From: JAVXTH01 sp036642795
GTDB taxonomy: Bacteria; Bacillota_I; Bacilli_A; Erysipelotrichales; Erysipelotrichaceae
Assembly: GCA_036642795.1 (NCBI GenBank)
Contig: JAVXTH010000019.1
Coordinates: 1-25,998 of the forward strand
Direction: 5' to 3'
Length of the DNA stretch: 25,998 bases
Shown here: piece after piece, positions 9,299 to 16,583 of the stretch
Numbering within the stretch: position 1 is the first letter of the stretch
How the letters are laid out: each line of letters starts with the position of its first letter
Position numbers and translations under genes: made by a program
The notes under the pieces: generated by a model
Told to the model about the DNA's origin: nothing
What the model saw: only the letters and a program-made list of their open reading frames with translations
Database searches by the model: none

Positions 9299-10950
9299 GC
9301 TTTCACCGCTTTCTTCCAAATGCCTGTTTTCTCAAAAGCAGATAATCTTAAATCAGCATTTTCAATAATTTCTTGATCATAACCCAATATCTTTAATAAA
9401 GCGATTGCATTGCGAGAATCACTTGGACCTTGTTTTAACTTATAATCAAATAACATAGTATTATCTTTAATTGTTTCATTAAAATGGACATTCGTAAATT
9501 TATTACTTAAGATATTAGTTAATTCAATATCATGGGTTGCTCCTAATGTAATCGTATTTTTATCACATAAGCAATTTAATATTTCACTAGCAGCAGCAAT
9601 CCGTTCATTGGTATTTGTTCCTCTTAATATTTCATCAATCATACATAACTTAGGAACATCTTTATTGCTTGTTTCCAAGATTCTTTTAATTGCCTTAATT
9701 TCACTGATGAAATAACTATCGCCATCATCAATGGAATCACGAAGTGACATCGAAGTACAGATATTAAAGAAACAAGCTTTATAATCAGCCGCAAAAGCAA
9801 AACCAAAGCTTTGGGCAAAGATAGCATTTAAAGCAATCATCTTTAAGAAAGTCGACTTTCCTGAAGCATTGGAACCAGATATTAATAAGTTGTTTGTTAG
9901 CATAACATCATTCGCTACCGGATGCATCAACATCGGATGAATCATTCCATGTGCCTGTACTTCAACTTCATTTGTTATCAAAGCTTCACAATACGTTGGA
10001 TGAGCTTGTTGGAAAGAAACAACGGCATAAGCAGCATCGATTTTTCCTAGAATTTCAACACATTTCATAATTGTTTCTTTTTTGTCATTCATTGATTTTT
10101 CTAATCTTGCATACGAAATTGCTTCCCCTAAGAAACATTGAGAAACAACTAACATAATTAAACCTCCACCATTTATAAAATTCTCTAATAAAGAATTATG
10201 AATATGGGATAGTTCATTTGAAATTTGTTCAATATTAAATAAATCTTTTACTTCTTGATTCATATGAGAACGATTCAAAGTATGAAGAGCTTCTACATAA
10301 TGAATCATATATAATAATGTTTGAGACTTAGGTCCAACTTTTTTTTCAATGCTACTGGCACGGATACAGTTCATAACGCCTATAATAACCACAAAGGGAA
10401 TAAAGACAGGGATAAAGATAGAAGCAATTAAGGAAACGAATAAACCACAAGCTAAAATATTATTAATGGCTGGATTCACATCAATTGAATTTGACCATGC
10501 ATTTTTCCATTCAATTTCGCTTCTTCGAGAAATACGAGCAAGTATCTCTTGAATTTCATTTCTTGCGACATCATTGTTTTTCAACATATTCATAATCTTT
10601 TTACGTTTGTTTAAGGCTTTTATTTCAACGAAAGGATAACGTAAGAAACGATACAGTTCTACATCACCACTACTGGTTGCGCAATAATTCATCTGTTGGT
10701 AAAGGGCATCCATATCTAAATCATTCCAAGTGATCGCATCGATTTCACTCTCTTCAGGAAGTAGCTTCTTTTCACTTCTTCGACGAATGTATTTCACATC
10801 TTCTAATAACAAGGTTTCGTGTTCCCACTTTCCCCATTGTTCATGGAATAAAGCTAAACCTTTTCGCTTCTTAACAATCTGCATAATAAAATCAATAATT
10901 TCAATAATCAAAATGATTAAAATAATTGATAAGTATAGAATAATTTCCAT
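9295..10950 (-). CDS. membrane-anchored MutS-like ATPase (first of pair)
   Basis: A 551-residue paralogue of the gene that follows it. It starts with an extra membrane helix (about 3-24) that the second protein lacks, then has a second hydrophobic segment of two helices at about 162-197. The ATPase core is intact: Walker A GSNASGKS at 359-366, signature DSYFISEIKAIKRIL near 411-425, Walker B LCMIDE at 435-440 with RGTNT, and GATHDIEL near 470. Both proteins share the motif ITWNDLD/E in the N-terminal part and GPS-SRNAIALL near the C-terminus, evidence of tandem duplication followed by divergence. No mismatch-recognition domain is present. GAGGTGG precedes the ATG. It is transcribed from a near-consensus promoter at 11006-10978. 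Role unknown; standard annotation pipelines may mislabel it as mismatch repair. Confidence 0.86.
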   Translation of the reverse strand: MEIILYLSIILIILIIEIIDFIMQIVKKRKGLALFHEQWGKWEHETLLLEDVKYIRRRSEKKLLPEESEIDAITWNDLDMDALYQQMNYCATSSGDVELYRFLRYPFVEIKALNKRKKIMNMLKNNDVARNEIQEILARISRRSEIEWKNAWSNSIDVNPAINNILACGLFVSLIASIFIPVFIPFVVIIGVMNCIRASSIEKKVGPKSQTLLYMIHYVEALHTLNRSHMNQEVKDLFNIEQISNELSHIHNSLLENFINGGGLIMLVVSQCFLGEAISYARLEKSMNDKKETIMKCVEILGKIDAAYAVVSFQQAHPTYCEALITNEVEVQAHGMIHPMLMHPVANDVMLTNNLLISGSNASGKSTFLKMIALNAIFAQSFGFAFAADYKACFFNICTSMSLRDSIDDGDSYFISEIKAIKRILETSNKDVPKLCMIDEILRGTNTNERIAAASEILNCLCDKNTITLGATHDIELTNILSNKFTNVHFNETIKDNTMLFDYKLKQGPSDSRNAIALLKILGYDQEIIENADLRLSAFEKTGIWKKAVKA

Positions 10951-10977
10951 ATATCCACCTCGTGATTTCTAAGCTAA

Positions 10978-11006
10978 ATGATAAACTAAGCGAAGTTAAC
11001 TGTCAA
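10978..11006 (-). promoter_or_regulatory. strong promoter of the MutS-like operon
   Basis: On the minus strand a perfect TTGACA (11006-11001) and TATCAT (10983-10978) are separated by 17 nt. This is the closest match to a consensus -35 with a correctly spaced -10 in the window, about 30 bp before the ATG at 10950. Confidence 0.85.
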
Positions 11007-11084
11007 TTAATATAAGGTTAAGTTTGTTGTGTTTGAAACAATAAAGAAAGCAATCATGTTCTTATTCGTGTAAATAGGGATAAA

Positions 11085-11098
11085 ATGTATAAATACAT
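11085..11098. promoter_or_regulatory. 14-bp perfect inverted repeat, possible operator
   Basis: ATGTAT-AA-ATACAT is a perfect 6+2+6 palindrome between the divergent MutS-like operon and the zinc-ribbon genes. It lies about 55 bp upstream of a TATAAT (11153-11158) serving the gene at 11189. It could bind a dimeric regulator, but AT palindromes of this size also arise by chance. Confidence 0.3.
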
Positions 11099-11188
11099 AA
11101 TGAAATTTAAGATATTTTTCTTTAATTACTGTTAATATGATGAAAATTAAACTATAATAAGTGAGTTAAGAGTATTGGAGGTAGAATT

Positions 11189-11527
11189 ATGATTAGAACA
11201 AAAAATAACAAAGTAATAAAAGAACGTTGGGGCTTATTTTTTATCTTTCTTTTATTAGATATTATAGGTATGGGACTTGCTTACTATTTTAATCAAGCCA
11301 ATCAACAAACATTTTATTACGTTAGTTTGATTGTAGGTGCTATTTTAATTGTTATTAGTTTAATATTATTAATTATTAATATTGATCAACATCGCATATT
11401 AAAAGAACATGATCGAGAATTAAACTTTGAATTGAAGAAACAAGGTGGACGTATTTGTCCAAGATGTGGTGCACATGTTGGTTTAAATGATTGTGCTTGT
11501 AATAGTTGTGGAAGAAAGTTGAAATAG
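11189..11527 (+). CDS. membrane protein with C-terminal zinc ribbon (1)
   Basis: A 112-residue protein with two membrane helices (about 15-34 and 43-64), a charged cytoplasmic linker, and a C-terminal zinc ribbon of two Cys-x2-Cys pairs (CPRC and CNSC) with an extra Cys between. By charge the ribbon should be cytoplasmic. GGAGG stands eight bases before the ATG, and a TATAAT at 11153-11158 is a probable -10, although its -35 is poor. No named family is recognised. It is followed after 8 nt by a second, smaller protein with the same architecture idea (membrane helix plus zinc ribbon), so the two are probably co-transcribed and may work together. Confidence 0.82.
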   Translation: MIRTKNNKVIKERWGLFFIFLLLDIIGMGLAYYFNQANQQTFYYVSLIVGAILIVISLILLIINIDQHRILKEHDRELNFELKKQGGRICPRCGAHVGLNDCACNSCGRKLK

Positions 11528-11535
11528 GAATTGAT

Positions 11536-11727
11536 ATGGAACTTGTATTTGTATGTATTATAATTGGCATCATCCTTATTGCTGGCATTTATTATTTTAA
11601 ACATCCTAAGTCTTATCAAGTAGATTTAAATGATAAGATGGATATCTATGATCGTGTTTGCCCGCATTGTCATGAAATGGTACAAAGTGGAAAGACTCAT
11701 TGCCCTTATTGTGGCGAAAAGTTATAA
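11536..11727 (+). CDS. membrane protein with C-terminal zinc ribbon (2)
   Basis: A 63-residue protein with one N-terminal membrane helix (about 3-20), a short polar linker and a C-terminal zinc ribbon, CPHC and CPYC, ending nearly at the C-terminus. I chose the ATG at 11536 because TAGGA lies just upstream; an ATG ten codons earlier (11506) lies inside the preceding gene and would add a charged tail ahead of the helix. It starts 8 nt after the stop of the first zinc-ribbon gene. Function unknown. The terminator hairpin directly after it separates this pair from mnmG. Confidence 0.78.
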   Translation: MELVFVCIIIGIILIAGIYYFKHPKSYQVDLNDKMDIYDRVCPHCHEMVQSGKTHCPYCGEKL

Positions 11728-11730
11728 ATA

Positions 11731-11750
11731 AAAGGGATGCTTCCCTTTTT
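11731..11750 (+). terminator. terminator between the zinc-ribbon genes and mnmG
   Basis: AAAGGGA and TCCCTTT form a 7-bp stem with a 4-nt loop inside 11731-11750, ending in a short T-run. Only about 20 nt separate it from the mnmG start and no new promoter fits in that gap. mnmG is therefore either expressed by read-through or from a promoter inside the preceding gene. Confidence 0.7.
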
Positions 11751-11772
11751 CTTTAGAAAAGAGGTTAAATCA

Positions 11773-13626
11773 ATGTACGATTGTTTAGTAATAGGTGGAG
11801 GACATGCAGGGATTGAAGCAGCGCTTGCTTGTGCTCGCTTACATAAAAAAACCGCATTATTATCGATGCATATTAATATGATCGGTACGATGCCTTGTAA
11901 CCCTAGTATTGGAGGACCTGCCAAAGGAGTTGTAGTACGTGAAATCGATGCACTTGGTGGTGCAATGGGAAAAGCGGGCGATGCTACAGCGATTCAATTT
12001 AAAATGTTGAATACCACAAAAGGACCCGGTGTTCAATGTTTAAGAGTTCAATCAGATAAATTAGCTTATGCCAACTATATGCAGCAATTGGTGTTACATC
12101 AAGAGAATCTAGATGTGATTGAGGCAATCGTAGAAAAAATATTAGTTGAAAATAAACGAGTTAAAGGAATTGAATTACAAGATGGAAGAATTCTAGAAAC
12201 AAAAACAATCATTCTTACAAGTGGTACCTTTATGAGTAGTAAAGTTATGGTTGGTCATAGTTTTGAATACAGTGGACCTGACAATGAACCAACAACAAAG
12301 AATTTATCGCAGTCTTTGCGTGATATGGGCATAAAGACCTTTCGTTTAAAAACAGGGACACCAGCCCGAATAAAAACCGCTTCCATCGATTTTAGTAAAG
12401 CGGAGCGCCAACCAGGTAGTGATATGTTTGTAGCTTTTTCTTATGATACCAAACAGATATTACCAATGGATCAACAAGAAGTGTGTTACTTAACGCATAC
12501 AACCAAGAAAACACATCAAATTATTCGTGATAATCTAACAAAATCAGCGATGTATTCAGGTTTAGTAGAAGGGGTTGGGCCTCGTTATTGTCCTTCAATT
12601 GAGGATAAACTAGTTCGCTTTGCGGATAAAGAACGCCATCAATTATTCCTTGAACCAGAGAGTTTAAGTTTAGATACAACTTATGTACAAGGCTTTTCTA
12701 CTTCAATGCCACATGATGTTCAAGAAGAAATGGTGCATAGTTTACCAGGACTTGAAAACTGTGTAATTGAAAAATATGCTTATGCGATTGAATACGATGC
12801 AATTGATCCTTTACAGTGCAAAGCTAGCCTTGAAAATAAAATCATTGAAAACTTATTTACGGCAGGTCAAATTAATGGCACCAGTGGCTATGAAGAAGCA
12901 GCTGCACAAGGATTGATGGCAGGGATTAATGCGGTGAATAAATTAAATCATCATGAACCATTGATTCTAAAAAGAGATGAAGCTTATATCGGTGTTATGA
13001 TTGATGACTTAGTAACGAAAGGTACCAAAGAACCATATCGTTTACTTACATCACGGGCCGAATATCGCCTCTTAATGCGTCATGATAATGCGGATACAAG
13101 ACTAAGTGAATATGGTCATGATATTGGATTAGTGAGCGATGAAAAGATTGCTTTCTTTCGAAAGAAACAAGAACAGATAAAGGAAACAATTCATCAGTTG
13201 GATCAAATCCGTTTTGCTGGTAAAGATGAAGTAAATGAATATTTAGTTGAAATGGGTTATGAAAAACTAAGTGAAGGAATTAGTGCAAAAGAATTACTTA
13301 GAAGACCACATATAACAATGCAACGCTTGTTGAAATATTTACCTTTTGAGCTAAGTGAAGAAATCACAAATCGCGTCGAGATTGAAGTTAAATATGAAGG
13401 TTATATAAACAAAGCTTTAAGAGATGCGAAACACTTGCATCAATTAGAAGCACTTAAAATACCAGAAAATATCGATTATCAATCGATTGAACATTTATCT
13501 TTAGAAGCAAGACAAAAACTAGCACTTGTTATGCCCCTTACGATGGGTCAAGCATCGCGTATTAGTGGAGTAAACCCTGCTGATATTGCGGTATTGGCGG
13601 TATATCTCGAACAAAGAAATCGTTAA
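11773..13626 (+). CDS. mnmG: tRNA uridine-5-carboxymethylaminomethyl(34) synthesis enzyme MnmG
   Basis: A 617-residue FAD-dependent enzyme (also called GidA). With MnmE it installs the carboxymethylaminomethyl group at wobble uridine 34 of several tRNAs, using FAD, methylene-tetrahydrofolate, glycine and GTP hydrolysis by the partner. The N-terminal dinucleotide-binding motif GGGHAGIEAA starts at residue 8. The family motifs CNPSIGGPAKG, LKTGTPARI and the C-terminal FAD site GYEEAAAQGL are present, and the length is normal for the family. The ATG at 11773 is chosen because AGAGG precedes it; an ATG 12 codons earlier lies in the terminator hairpin. The partner gene mnmE is not in the window, whereas the two are often close in other Firmicutes. 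A strong terminator follows. Confidence 0.97.
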   Translation: MYDCLVIGGGHAGIEAALACARLHKKTALLSMHINMIGTMPCNPSIGGPAKGVVVREIDALGGAMGKAGDATAIQFKMLNTTKGPGVQCLRVQSDKLAYANYMQQLVLHQENLDVIEAIVEKILVENKRVKGIELQDGRILETKTIILTSGTFMSSKVMVGHSFEYSGPDNEPTTKNLSQSLRDMGIKTFRLKTGTPARIKTASIDFSKAERQPGSDMFVAFSYDTKQILPMDQQEVCYLTHTTKKTHQIIRDNLTKSAMYSGLVEGVGPRYCPSIEDKLVRFADKERHQLFLEPESLSLDTTYVQGFSTSMPHDVQEEMVHSLPGLENCVIEKYAYAIEYDAIDPLQCKASLENKIIENLFTAGQINGTSGYEEAAAQGLMAGINAVNKLNHHEPLILKRDEAYIGVMIDDLVTKGTKEPYRLLTSRAEYRLLMRHDNADTRLSEYGHDIGLVSDEKIAFFRKKQEQIKETIHQLDQIRFAGKDEVNEYLVEMGYEKLSEGISAKELLRRPHITMQRLLKYLPFELSEEITNRVEIEVKYEGYINKALRDAKHLHQLEALKIPENIDYQSIEHLSLEARQKLALVMPLTMGQASRISGVNPADIAVLAVYLEQRNR

Positions 13627-13644
13627 TCATAAATAGACTAAAAA

Positions 13645-13676
13645 ACAACGTTAGGATTATCTAACGCTGTTTTTTT
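13645..13676 (+). terminator. terminator of mnmG
   Basis: ACAACGTTAG (13645-13654) pairs with CTAACGCTGT (13661-13670) with one mismatch, around a 6-nt loop, followed by a T-run to about 13676. Confidence 0.9.
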
Positions 13677-13747
13677 GTTCCATTATAAATTATCCAAACT
13701 TTAACAAAAGTTATCCTTGTTTTATATATAAGCAAGCTAACTTATGT

Positions 13748-13753
13748 TATAAT
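13748..13753 (+). promoter_or_regulatory. probable -10 of the membrane diguanylate cyclase gene
   Basis: A perfect TATAAT at 13748-13753. At 17-nt spacing the -35 position reads TATATA, a poor match, so an activator may be needed. Transcription from here gives a leader of about 130 nt that contains the hairpin at 13812-13868. Confidence 0.5.
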
Positions 13754-13811
13754 AAAAATACAATAAAACAAAAGAATTTTTAAACAAATCATTTAAACAG
13801 ATCATCATATA

Positions 13812-13868
13812 ATTAACGGATGCAAGATTAAGATACAAGGGGGTTTCTTAGTTAATACATCCGTTAAT
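13812..13868 (+). promoter_or_regulatory. long hairpin leader before the diguanylate cyclase
   Basis: ATTAACGGATG (13812-13822) and CATCCGTTAAT (13858-13868) are perfectly complementary over 11 bp and enclose 35 nt. The loop contains a ribosome-binding-site-like AAGGGGG (13837-13843). A nearly identical AGGGGGT (13873-13879) begins four bases after the stem and serves the GTG start at 13888. No T-run follows, so this is not a terminator. It matches neither known c-di-GMP riboswitch class by eye. It may control translation or RNA stability. Confidence 0.55.
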
Positions 13869-13887
13869 GGACAGGGGGTCAAACAGC

Positions 13888-15540
13888 GTGGATTATAAAT
13901 TGGTATTTGCGGTATTAGCTTTAATCATGTGTATGGCTCTTTATTGGTTTTGGATCTTTGAATTAGTTGATTATTTATTGAATAAACCAAAACTAAGTAA
14001 GTTGCTAAGAATCCCAGTCGGTTTCTTTAATGCGGTCTTTATCATTTCTACCTCCATATTACTTGGGGGAACGACTACTCCTTATATATTAGTTATGATT
14101 ATTTTATTAATCGAGTTTTATTTGTTTTATAAAGATTCTTATTTAAAAATTCTATTTTGTGCTTTGGCCTGTATTCTTCATGTACTAGCAATTCGAGCTA
14201 TTACAATTGGCTTTATTTCACTCAGTCAAACGATTTCTATTTATGGAATTATTCATGATCCATTATTATATGTATATTCCTTAGTAGCAACCTTTATATT
14301 TATAAATATCGCGATTCTTTTAGTAATTAAAATACTTCCACTTAAGGAAGTAAGAATTGTAAACAATCATAAAGAACAACAATTATTTATGGTCTTTTGG
14401 ATGATTCTAAATACTGGATATTTGTTATTTAATTCAGCGGTTGCGGAAAATCCAGTCACTGCGATTGGGATGGTAGAAAATCAAATCGTAGCGCCATGTG
14501 TCATGCTGGTTGGTACGTATATTATGTTGAACTTTGCGATTAAAACAGGCAAGATGTTAGGTTATAAAGAAAAGAATGAACAGCTTGAACTAGAGGTTTC
14601 AATGGAACATGAATATCGAAGTTCAATCACCAAAGATGCTCTTTCAACATTAGAATTTAATGTTAGTAAAAATTCGATCCTTGATGCTTATCGAATAGAG
14701 CATTTAAAAAAGGGAAACAAAAATAATAGTTATAGTGAAGTTCTATGTTATATTATAAAAACTTTTATCCATCCCGATGATCGGGAAACTTTTACGCAAT
14801 ATGCTTCGCCAACTAATATTATAAGAGAATTTGAAAAAGGTAATAGTGAATTAACGTTAGAATATCGAAGAATAAATAAATCAAATGAATATATTTGGTG
14901 TCGGGTGGTTATGAATTTAGTAAGAGATAATGAAACACATGACATCATTGGTTTTGCTTATACCAAAGATATCAATCAAATTAAATGTGAGCAATTAGAA
15001 ATGCAATTCAAAGCACAACGAGATCCTTTGACTGGTCTTTATAATAAAGCCGTTACAAATAAGTTAATATCAGAGCATTTAATCTTCAATCATTGTAATG
15101 CTCATTCTGCATTATTTATGATTGATATTGATAACTTCAAACACATCAATGATCATTTTGGTCATGCGTTTGGAGATAAAGTTTTATGTGATTTAGCTAA
15201 TAAACTAGAACATATCTTTAGACCAGATGATATCATCGGTAGAATCGGTGGAGATGAATACATCGCTTATTTAAAATCAGGTGCTTGTGATACCTTAATT
15301 CGTGAAAAAGGCGATGAGATTTGTGAGTTGTTTAAAAATATATACATTGATAAAGATGGAAATGAATTTGAATTATCGAATAGTGTAGGAATTGCTGTGT
15401 CACCTAAAGATGGAGTTACTTTTGTGGAACTGTATACCCACGCAGATGCTGCTCTTTATGTAGCAAAACGACTTGGAAAGAATAATTGTCAAATATATGA
15501 TGGTGCAACTTTTGGAAGCTATGAAACAAAACGTAAATAA
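13888..15540 (+). CDS. membrane-bound diguanylate cyclase with PAS-like and GGDEF domains
   Basis: A 550-residue membrane protein. About seven hydrophobic helices fill residues 1-215, a sensory membrane module of unassigned family. A short coiled linker (about 225-245) and a PAS-like domain (about 245-365) follow, then a GGDEF domain (about 375-535). The active-site motif is GGDEY at 454-458, an accepted functional variant. An RxxD inhibitory site (RPDD) sits exactly five residues before it, so the enzyme is probably inhibited by its own product, unlike the cyclase at 166-3456. The GTG at 13888 is preferred because AGGGGGT ends eight bases before it. An in-frame ATG at 13867 lies in the 3' arm of the leader hairpin and has no ribosome binding site. 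The signal sensed is unknown. Confidence 0.88.
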   Translation: MDYKLVFAVLALIMCMALYWFWIFELVDYLLNKPKLSKLLRIPVGFFNAVFIISTSILLGGTTTPYILVMIILLIEFYLFYKDSYLKILFCALACILHVLAIRAITIGFISLSQTISIYGIIHDPLLYVYSLVATFIFINIAILLVIKILPLKEVRIVNNHKEQQLFMVFWMILNTGYLLFNSAVAENPVTAIGMVENQIVAPCVMLVGTYIMLNFAIKTGKMLGYKEKNEQLELEVSMEHEYRSSITKDALSTLEFNVSKNSILDAYRIEHLKKGNKNNSYSEVLCYIIKTFIHPDDRETFTQYASPTNIIREFEKGNSELTLEYRRINKSNEYIWCRVVMNLVRDNETHDIIGFAYTKDINQIKCEQLEMQFKAQRDPLTGLYNKAVTNKLISEHLIFNHCNAHSALFMIDIDNFKHINDHFGHAFGDKVLCDLANKLEHIFRPDDIIGRIGGDEYIAYLKSGACDTLIREKGDEICELFKNIYIDKDGNEFELSNSVGIAVSPKDGVTFVELYTHADAALYVAKRLGKNNCQIYDGATFGSYETKRK

Positions 15541-15553
15541 ATAGATTAAAAAG

Positions 15554-15582
15554 GCGTCCTATTACTTATCGTAATAGAACGC
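15554..15582. terminator. bidirectional terminator between converging genes
   Basis: GCGTCCTATTAC (15554-15565) and GTAATAGAACGC (15571-15582) form a 12-position stem with one mismatch. T-rich stretches follow in both directions. It serves the cyclase gene and the converging DtxR-type gene, whose stop codon (15564-15562) lies inside the hairpin. Confidence 0.88.
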
Positions 15583-15924
15583 TTTTAATTTCATAAAGGT
15601 TTCTTCACTAATGACATGTTCAACTTTACAAGCATCTTCCTCAGCTTGTGTATCCGACACATGTAAGACATCAATAAGGAAAGAACGAATTAGTTTATGG
15701 CGATTAAATACTTTATTTGCTTCGGCTCGACCTTTTGCGGTGAGATGAATATCTCCATAAATTTCCTGGGTAATAAAACCATGTTCTTTTAAAACGCTCA
15801 TTGCTTTGTTTACACTAGGCTTTGATACTTCTAGCATTTTAGCAACATCAACACAACGGATTTTACCTTGTTCTTCTAATTGTAGTAAACATTCTAAATA
15901 ATCTTCACTTGATTGACCTAACAT
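15562..15924 (-). CDS. DtxR/MntR-family metal-dependent transcriptional regulator
   Basis: A 120-residue regulator. An N-terminal winged helix-turn-helix (about 8-60, with the recognition segment VSKPSVNKAMSVLKEHG) is followed by the DtxR-type dimerisation and metal-binding helices (about 65-118). Candidate metal ligands are the His of NRHKLI, the Glu residues and Cys of EEDACKVEHV, and the His of EHV. The SH3-like third domain of DtxR is absent, so it matches the short MntR-like form that usually senses Mn2+ or Fe2+ and represses uptake genes. It starts 4 nt after the ArsC/Spx-like gene, with GAGGTAG before the ATG, so the two are an operon. No metal transporter is in the window, so its targets must lie elsewhere. 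Confidence 0.9.
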   Translation of the reverse strand: MLGQSSEDYLECLLQLEEQGKIRCVDVAKMLEVSKPSVNKAMSVLKEHGFITQEIYGDIHLTAKGRAEANKVFNRHKLIRSFLIDVLHVSDTQAEEDACKVEHVISEETFMKLKAFYYDK

Positions 15925-15928
15925 TCTT

Positions 15929-16282
15929 CTACCTCACTTTATTATAAGTATCTGGATGATAACCGAGAATAACTTTATCTTTGCTAATTAATAGTGGTCT
16001 TTTTATTAGCATGCCATTGCTTGCTAATAAAGATATTTTTTCATCGTTACTCATTGAATCTAATTTATCTTTTAATTGTAATTGTTTGTATACATTACCA
16101 GAAGTATTAAAAAACTTCTTAATATCTAAATTACTTAATGCAATCCATTCTTTTAATTCATTTATGGTTGGGGTGTCTTCCACAATATGGCGTGATGTAT
16201 ATTGAATTCCTTGTTGATCTAAATGCTTTTTGGCATTGCGACAAGTACTGCATGGTGGATATTCAATAAATAAATAGTTCAT
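15929..16282 (-). CDS. ArsC/Spx-family thioredoxin-fold protein
   Basis: A 117-residue protein of the ArsC/Spx/YffB family. The N-terminal motif PPCSTCRNAKKHL holds a CxxC (residues about 10-13), and the C-terminal part has the family motif RPLLI with GYHPDTY. It could be a redox-responsive RNA polymerase-binding regulator (Spx/MgsR) or a small reductase. The CxxC suits Spx-like redox sensing, but substrate or partner cannot be decided from sequence. The ATG at 16282 is chosen because AAGGAAGTG precedes it; the open frame extends 33 codons upstream without a start signal and runs into the metK promoter region. It is the first gene of an operon with the DtxR-type regulator, linking redox and metal control. 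A TATCAT at 16308-16303 could be its -10. Confidence 0.85.
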   Translation of the reverse strand: MNYLFIEYPPCSTCRNAKKHLDQQGIQYTSRHIVEDTPTINELKEWIALSNLDIKKFFNTSGNVYKQLQLKDKLDSMSNDEKISLLASNGMLIKRPLLISKDKVILGYHPDTYNKVR

Positions 16283-16375
16283 CTCATCACTTCCTTGTGT
16301 ATATGATACCTTATTTTGTTTAGAAAAGAAACCAATAAGCAATCGGGATGTAAGTAAAAAGGTATATTTAGGTAC

Positions 16376-16404
16376 TTGCAATTGATTCCTATATATGGTT
16401 TAAT
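16376..16404 (+). promoter_or_regulatory. metK promoter
   Basis: TTGCAA (16376-16381) and TTTAAT (16399-16404) are spaced 17 nt apart. Transcription would start near 16411, directly in front of the SAM riboswitch. Confidence 0.65.
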
Positions 16405-16416
16405 AGTGTTGCCTTT

Positions 16417-16500
16417 TTTATCAAGAGACGGGGTAGAGAGTCAGCTCTATAATCCCGCACCAACCTGCATGGCAAGGTGGTAATGCTGACAGCGATAAGA
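16417..16500 (+). promoter_or_regulatory. SAM riboswitch aptamer (S-box clan, variant periphery)
   Basis: The core follows the S-box plan. P1 pairs TTATC (16418-16422) with GATAA (16494-16498), and the conserved AAGAG follows its 5' arm. P2 pairs CGGG (16429-16432) with CCCG (16454-16457), capped by a TAGAG/CTCTA stem (16434-16438, 16445-16449). P3 pairs ACC-ACCT (16459-16466) with AGGTGGT (16475-16481) around the ligand-pocket-like CAACC. The P2 loop GTCAG (16440-16444) is fully complementary to CTGAC (16486-16490), a 5-bp pseudoknot as in the SAM-I clan. A normal P4 arm is missing, which recalls the SAM-I/IV variants. SAM binding should favour the terminator downstream and shut off metK. 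Confidence 0.82.
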
Positions 16501-16521
16501 GATCAATGAAGTAATTTTTTG

Positions 16522-16559
16522 AACTGTCTTTGTCTACTTACGCAAAAAGGCAGTTTTTT
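16522..16559 (+). terminator. riboswitch-controlled terminator before metK
   Basis: AACTGTCTTT (16522-16531) pairs with AAAGGCAGTT (about 16546-16555) with one G-U, followed by T to 16559. A possible antiterminator pairs CTGTC (16524-16528) with GACAG (16488-16492). GACAG includes bases of the aptamer pseudoknot, so ligand binding and antitermination would exclude each other. Confidence 0.85.
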
Positions 16560-16583
16560 ATATGAAGAAAGCGAGGAATTATA

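Noticed and set aside
7718..10950. DNA mismatch repair MutS
   Set aside because: The ATPase motifs fit, but the mismatch-recognition and connector domains are missing and membrane helices are present.
13812..13868. c-di-GMP riboswitch before the membrane cyclase
   Set aside because: The position is attractive, but neither the GEMM-I nor the GEMM-II conserved core can be found in the leader.
16283..16381. N-terminal extension of the ArsC/Spx-like protein
   Set aside because: The frame stays open for 33 more codons, but no start signal is present and the family begins at the CxxC-proximal Met. The region also holds the metK promoter.
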